Assembly: GCA_004026145.2 (NCBI GenBank)
Contig: CP034990.1
Coordinates: 2,448,011 to 2,512,010 of the forward strand
Direction: 5' to 3'
DNA from: Takifugu bimaculatus
Taxonomy: Eukaryota > Chordata > Actinopteri > Tetraodontiformes > Tetraodontidae
Length of the DNA stretch: 64,000 nucleotides
Position numbers and translations under genes: made by a program. The notes beneath the pieces are model-generated. The model had not been told where the DNA came from. It saw only the letters and a list, made by a program, of their open reading frames with translations, and made no database searches. Positions 57,915 to 64,000 of this stretch are shown in pieces; the stretch's first letter is position 1; the number at the start of each line of letters is the position of its first letter.

Positions 57915-60227
57915 GAGAGATTTTAAGCCTTGGCACCACCCTGTCTAAAACGTGCCCCAAACGTGGCAGACTGGCTCAGGCTGTCCGGCTGGAAGGGAAC
58001 AGAGCCCAAATTACTGGACCACCTTCCCAAGAACACACACACACACACACACACACACATGCACACACACTAAACCCGATCAACTCTTCTAGAAGACGTG
58101 TAACGACTTAAATGCATGAAGCAGATTTCTCCCGGTTGAATGTGAAACATGTTTGGTCCCAACAAAGATGCTAAAACCTGTTGTCCAGTACTAATCAAAC
58201 ACGTTGTGTTTAAGAATAACCTCGTAAAATCGGAGTAACAGTGACTTCCATTCAAAAACCGCAGTCAGAAATCGAATTTCCCTCTAAAGTAAAGGCATAA
58301 AAGCGCGTTTAAGTGATTAAAGTCTTTATTTCCCCATTTCGTGGAACCAAACTAAAACCACGTTCCCTCCCTGGAACAAACACACACCCTGCGACACACA
58401 CGTGCACCCCGGTGACCCGCGGACACAATCGAACACACAAGTGCGTCCCTACGAACCTCCAATCACGTCATCCCTCACCCTCCTGTCCCGCCCCCGCAAA
58501 TAATCACCTCCTGGGAGGCAACGAGATGGAGAAGAGGGGGCAAAAAACAGCCATCTCCTCTTTCAAACCGAAAAGAGGGAGGGGGGGGGGGAAATATTTT
58601 AAGGGGCAATGAATTTTGTGGAGCAGAATAGGATGTTGGTACATGTTTTACTAAAGGAAATATAATGGCAGACTATTATTAGATCACATTAATCACAAGT
58701 GTGCCGACGGCGGTGACAGCCGCGCTGAAAAGGATTGAAAACGCTGGTAATGGATATAAATTACCCATTGTGTGATAAAAGGATTTTTTTCCCCCGCTAA
58801 GAAGGTAAAAAGGAATAAAAACACTGCAACGTGCGCGTATTTGCGCGAGCGTCCTGTCGCGAGCGCAACATATAATAAAACAGGGTCATCAGTGCGGGAT
58901 TAGAAGTGAAGGCAAGTGACAGAAAGGGATTAAAACAGAATAAATTGGGTTGTAGCGATGGGGATGGAAGGAAGACGAGTGTGGGGGGGCGGGGGGGGGG
59001 GGGGTTTGACAGGGGTCTGTCGGGCTTTTGGCACCGCGATAATGAGTCGCATCTCCCGTGCGCTGTTATTTATCGCCGACTTGGCTGGCAAACAAAAGAT
59101 CAATAATTTTGAGCAAATCTAATGTTGTCCTCGCCGCTAATGTGCTCGTCCATCACGGCTGCCATCTCCAGCGAGGAGATGGACTGATTCCCTGTTTATT
59201 TGGAGATCAAATGCAATTATATGGCGCGGCTCTAATAACGCGGGGGGGGCCACGTGCGCTCCTGCGTGCGCGGGGCACCTTGGATCCCGCCCATGCATAT
59301 GTATATATAACCGCAGACGCGCACCAAGGTGTCACACACGTGCAAATGATAAAATATGGATCAAATGAGCGGCGCGTCGGGCCGCCGTCTTCCGGCATCA
59401 ATCTTCATTCCTTCCTCAGACCCTGCTTTTGAAATATGAAGCGTGTCAGCGGCCTGTCCCCCCCCGCGACACGGCGGGTTGGGATGGGGGGGGGGGGCAC
59501 ATCCGTCACAGCGGCGTGTGCAGCAGTTAGAACCTGCAGCACGCCAAGAGGAGGCGACAGCAGATCCTTCACGGACAACTAGCCCTGGGTGGGCCGCTCG
59601 CCAGCCACCTGAACTCATCTGCCCCCCCCCATTCACGTCCCTCCCGTCTTTGTTTGCTTTCGCTAGTTGGCTGAAGTTTAACCGAAGGCGCTCCAACCGC
59701 CCGCTCAGGCACAACGTGGGCCCACGCGCCCCCACAACTTAAGCCGGTGGCAGGTGTGAGGCGCGGAGCTCCTTCCCCCCCCCCCCCCGGCTGAGGTGTG
59801 AGGACTAAAAGAAAGACAGACAAAGGTCACCTGGCCACCGCCAGACACCTGCCGAGGTGTTGACCTGCCGATCGCGGGGGAGGGGAAGAGGGGGGGGAGT
59901 CTGTCCCAGAGCGCTATGAAGCCGGGAAGTTTAAATCTCAACCTTGAGGTCACCACGGGCGTCTAAAAAAAGCCCCCCCAGGTTGAATCGATGCATTTTC
60001 AGGGATTCCTTCTTGTCCCAGTTTGATCCACGAGATGAGAAAGCTGCATAAAGGTCCTGGTCGCACCCTTTCAGGACCTTTGGCACATAAAATAATAAAG
60101 CCTGGACATAAGGCTGCGGGCAGGAGGCCCGTCCCCCCCCCCACCGTTAATACACTCAGACACCGACAAACATGGCAGCCTTCCTACATGTGCTCAACAG
60201 CACTAAAGGTCACTCCTGGGAGACACG

Positions 60228-60230
<3 letters not shown>

Positions 60231-60270
<40 letters not shown>
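60231..60270. repeat. (CA)n microsatellite
   Basis: Twenty uninterrupted CA units. Confidence 0.95.
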
Positions 60271-60273
<3 letters not shown>

Positions 60274-60379
60274 CTCAGATCATCGTTAGCATTAGCATGA
60301 GACAACAGTTGCTATAATCCCGCTGGATTCTAACTTCTAATTCTGTCAGTTCTGGGTCTGAAACGCTCTGACCCGTGTG

Positions 60380-60780
60380 AGCGGCGGCGGCCCGACATCA
60401 GCGGCGCCCCCCGCCCGCGCGCGAGCGCCGCAGCGGCAGTCAGGCTAGGCTAACGTACATCGCCTGTGGGATTCCGGCGCGCTAAAGAGTGGAGTCGAGA
60501 CCTTGACAGCGCGCGACGCCCCCCCCCCCCAGCCGCCGCTGTCATGTTCTGTCTCGGCACCGACGCCCCAGCCTGTCTGGGCTCCGGCACGAGCGGGAGA
60601 CGTTTAAAGTCGTCGTCTTCTTCCTCTTTAAAACACACATATCAAAGGCGGGGGGCGGCGAGGAGACGGGCGCTCCTCCGGTGGCGTTCCACTGGAGTAC
60701 AACAAAGCTTCCGAGGGAGACGGGCGCGAGGAGACGTCGGCCCGGCTCGCTCCGCCATCCTTTCTTCTGACGCCTGGCAA
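60380..60780. promoter_or_regulatory. CpG island-like segment
   Basis: The most CpG-dense stretch to the right of the exon, with GCGGCGGCGGCCCGACATC, CCGCCCGCGCGCGAGCGCCG and GACAGCGCGCGACGCC. It could be a promoter or first exon of ZNF536 or of an unseen gene. A second GC-rich stretch follows at 61130-61430. No TATA box, initiator or donor stands out. Confidence 0.3.
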
Positions 60781-61510
60781 TATATCACTTGTATTGATGC
60801 AATATTAAATTTCAATATCGCGTGTCAAAAGGTACAAAATGATAGATCATAGCCGAGCTAAGTGAATTATTAAAGGCGGCACTATCGGCGTCTCCTCCAA
60901 TCAGCTGTGTCAGAGGAGCGCAGTTGGTGATACTGGCAGCATTTCAAAGCTTCCTCCCTTTTCTTCCGAGCTGCATCCCGGCTTTCTTAATCTGGCTTTC
61001 TGTCACTTATTAATGTTCCCGGGGACGGGAGCGCCACAGATCCTCCCCCCTCCCGGTAATCACTCTCAACTCAGGTCCTTTCATTTCTTTCTCTTAAAAA
61101 ACAATAAAGGAACAATTAAATGTTGGATGGCGAGGAGCCGACGGGGACGTGGGCAGATGTTGGGCCTCTGTGCGGAGACGAAGGGACCCTGGCGCTGATT
61201 TATGGGGGCGCCCGCCGACCCCGCCCCTTTATCTCCGCCGTCCCTGTCCGACAGCGCGACCTCTTGCTTGTCTCCGCGTCTCCCCGCCATAACAAGCCGT
61301 CCCGCCGGTGCTCGGCTCTTATTTACGACCCGGGTTGTAGAGGAGCGAGCGGCCCCTCTCGGCCGTCCTCTCGGAACGCCGGGTCGGCTCCCGGCAGCGC
61401 TCACGTGCCAAAGGCTGCTGGTGGGTCCGAGGTTGACCTCTGACCTTACAGCTGCTGGTGCTAACGGATGCTGTGGGGGGACGCGCTGGACTGGGCCTCA
61501 GAGGGCCGTG

Positions 61511-61579
61511 GCCCCCAGTACCGACTGGGCCCCCAGTACCGACTGGGTCCCCAGTACAGACTGGGCCCCCAGTACAGAC
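61511..61579. repeat. 18-bp tandem repeat, four units
   Basis: Units GCCCCCAGTACCGACTGG (twice), GTCCCCAGTACAGACTGG, and a final shortened copy, with no indels between them. It is a small minisatellite. Confidence 0.93.
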
Positions 61580-62054
61580 CCTGTTGAAACCCTGTTCCTC
61601 TCCCCCTGATTTAATAAGCGGGGGTACGACGTGGGATGTGACTTGCACCCTTAAATCAGACGGGTTTAACAGGAACCAGCGGGGGTGTGTTTAGATCCTG
61701 ACCGTGTGTGTTTTAGGTCCTGTTTTAACCACGGATTAATCAGCGTCCCCAACATCATTACTCTAAAACCGGGGCAGAATTAAAGCTCCGTCAGGTGGCT
61801 CCATCTGCATAATTAATGAGCTAAAGGGTTCAGCTGTTAGACTTAGCGTTTTGAAATTATTTGAACACATCTTGATAGATTTCATATGTTATACGGGCAA
61901 AAGGCCACGCGGGCCTGAACGCAGCGTGGAGGACAGTTTGAGTCCGTTTCCATAAAGCGACAGGCCTTTTAAAAAGAGGCACAAAAGCTGGTTTAATCCA
62001 CTTTTGTCTAAGTTCAGTGTGACTATTCAGTCACTTTCCCATGAATGTGTAATA

Positions 62055-62072
62055 CCCCCCCCCCCCCCCCCC
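62055..62072. repeat. Poly(C) tract, 18 nt
   Basis: Eighteen uninterrupted C residues. Confidence 0.95.
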
Positions 62073-62329
62073 TCGCCTCCCCCCCTCGGACCCCACCAGG
62101 GTTAACAGATTGCTGGTGTGGTTGGAGCCTGCTGACCCTCATGAGAAGTCACAGCCTCCATTTAGCTTTCCAGATCCCATGCAACAGAACACAAGGCCCT
62201 CGTGTTAGCGTGCTAGCGGTGGATGGCAAAAATTCAATTTTCATCCCCCTTTTGTATCCGAGCCTGCTGTCTTGCCCTAACGATGCCCCCCCACCCCACC
62301 CCCCCCTCTCTAGTTTTCTCCCTTCAACA

Positions 62330-62580
62330 ACAGAACACAGTGGAGTCGTTAGGACCCTCTCTTCATTACTTCAAAAAACCAATCATTAGACACCAGAGTA
62401 TATACGTAATTAGAAAATCACTTCCTTTGCAATCCCGGCTAAGTAGTTTACATACTGTAATTACAGGGACAAAATCAATTTTTAATCATTTCACTGATTG
62501 GGCTCATCAGCTCAGTAGGAACATTGTATCCTGCTTGTTGTGCGAAAGCAACATCTGGGCTAAAACAATTACCCTTTTGT
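62330..62580. promoter_or_regulatory. Candidate conserved non-coding element
   Basis: AT-rich unique block with AACCAATCATTAGACACC, ATACGTAATTAGAAAATC, ACTGTAATTACAGGGAC and TCAATTTTTAATCATTTC. The TGTAATTACA core is a perfect palindromic homeodomain-type site. Regulatory role is inferred from composition. Confidence 0.38.
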
Positions 62581-62664
62581 GTTCCAGAGCGCCTCTGAAA
62601 ATGCCTCGCTGTCACTTCCTCATGTCGGGGACGTTCTCCCCTTCTTTATCCACCTCCAGATGCC

Positions 62665-62703
62665 GCTCCTCCTCCTCCTCCTCCTCCTCCTCCTCCTCCT
62701 CCT
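62665..62703. repeat. (CTC)n trinucleotide microsatellite
   Basis: Thirteen perfect CTC units, a pure pyrimidine strand. Confidence 0.97.
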
Positions 62704-64000
62704 ACTTGTCTATATTTTTTTCCTTGACTGAGACGCAAAGGATCACATTTAGAGCTTTATAAATCAATACGCTATAATAAGCTGCTCCGGGGGGGGCGGG
62801 GCTTTGGTAACATCTCCCCTGTTTTCTTCTGTATCCCGTTGTTGGGTTCACATTTTTGGAAAAGGAGAAGAAATGTTAATTCATTACGTTTTAGCCGACT
62901 TTAGCGAGGTGGGAGGGGGGACGGCGAGGGGAGACGTCCCGGACCGTCCCCGCCGCCTCGTCTCACCCTTCGCCGGCTAATAAAATGCTTTGTATTCCTG
63001 TCTGAGAGAGGCCGGATCGATCCACATTAGTCTGAACTCTCTTTCCTTCACTTTGAAAACTCGGGAAATCAGATTTTTCGTGCGGGGGGGAGGCGGGGGG
63101 GGGGGGGATCGGTTAATGCATTGATCACTCTGGCTGTATGCAAATAACATTTGCCTCTATTTTTTACCGATCGATAGCATTAATTAACAGCTGCGTTTTA
63201 GCGGCACCCCGCAATCCTGTTAGACACCGGTGGCGACCTCAGGAGCGAGCCCCACGCCCAAGCCGCCATCAGTCGCCATGGAAATGGACTGGGACGTGGC
63301 AGCGGCTATCAATCAGCACAGCCAATTTGACCATGAGGTCTAGTGGAAACATATATAACAGCGCTAACACAGCACACAGGTAGGTCATCTCGCACTTGTC
63401 GCCACATTATTTATGGAACAATATCCCAGCCACACACACACACGCACACACACACACACACAACAGGACGTCCACGGAGTCGTGAGGGCAGGACGCACAA
63501 TGGTGGACAGGTGTGCAGAGGGAGGACGTTGATGCTAACCAGCGTAGATGCTGCTGACAGCAGCGCTAGTTTGGGATTAGCATCGGCGCTCCCAAAACCC
63601 TCTTTTGTGATTCGCTTTGAAGGCCGTGCGTGCGCGGGTTAGCAAAGGGGTGTTAAGTAAGTAGGGGTGAGGCGGACGGCGATGGTGGGGGGGGGTCCGC
63701 TCATTTGGCGAGCTTCTCCAATTATACAATTAGCGAGGAATGTAGGCCAGCTCCTCCCGCTCCCCAACATTGGAGAACAAATCGTATGGTTTTATATTTA
63801 GAACTTTAGGACCTGGAGAAGTGCGCAACCGAAGGGACGAGGCTTACATCCCAAATACACCGCGCACGTGCGCACGTGAAAAACCGCCTCAGCGCGCGGG
63901 AGCTGGCGGTGAAGCCGCGGGGTCGGAGCTTCTGGGTCAAACGTTTGTCCTCTTTTTTTTTTTTTCCCTCTCTTTATTTTTGAAACTCGCCACTTCCCAT

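Larger units (their letters stand above)
46261..64000 (-). other. Non-coding upstream or intergenic sequence
   Basis: No exon or RNA gene is recognisable. Other than repeats listed separately, it has (CA/GT)n at 47423-47454, 49789-49821, 57877-57911, 58033-58059 and 63431-63462. G/C runs lie at 48225-48239, 58991-59004, 60519-60530 and 62055-62072. A (GTGTGTCGGCGC) tract lies at 55676-55727. CpG-dense patches are at 48650-48790, 56040-56130, 60380-60780 and 61130-61430. Whether this is still within the ZNF536 transcription unit or is the flanking desert cannot be told from the sequence. Confidence 0.65.

Overview
This is vertebrate nuclear DNA, most likely from a teleost (inference). The signs are a large single coding exon bounded by GT-AG splice signals, very dense (CA)n, G/C homopolymer and other simple repeats, a fish-type pogo/Tigger DNA transposon remnant, and no bacterial gene organisation. 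The only gene I can identify is the 5' coding part of ZNF536 on the minus strand (17330-19609). It encodes a neural C2H2 zinc-finger transcriptional regulator. The rest of the 64 kb is non-coding: intron to the left of the exon, and 5' intron and/or upstream flank to the right.

Layout. (1) 1-905: a 39-bp tandem array that joins telomere-like hexamers to a piece of transposase coding sequence, running directly into an internally deleted, frameshifted pogo-like element. (2) 906-17329: the ZNF536 intron. It holds microsatellites, long G and C runs, several AT-rich repeat-free blocks that look like conserved non-coding elements, a GC-rich block with a weak open frame near 7.4 kb, and a tight 38-bp hairpin near 16.2 kb. 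(3) 17330-19609: the first coding exon of ZNF536, carrying seven C2H2 fingers. One frame change near 17.68 kb separates fingers 1-6 from finger 7. (4) 19610-64000: non-coding upstream sequence with a 100-N assembly gap at 26491-26590, about thirty (CA/GT)n arrays, two 10-bp minisatellites (33 units at 42841-43170 and 73 units at 45531-46260, both free of length changes), a CTG/CTA trinucleotide tract at 54.2-54.5 kb, and several CpG-dense patches that are possible promoters or 5' exons.

The window is best read as the regulatory landscape of one developmental transcription factor gene. The remaining ZNF536 exons are not in the window, so the intron to the left is at least 17.3 kb long. The non-coding elements have no independent evidence of function here: calls of enhancer or CpG promoter rest on base composition and motif content only. 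I found no convincing new multi-gene system. The most unusual items are the transposase-telomere chimeric satellite, the two length-locked 10-bp minisatellites with higher-order structure, and the frame change in ZNF536.
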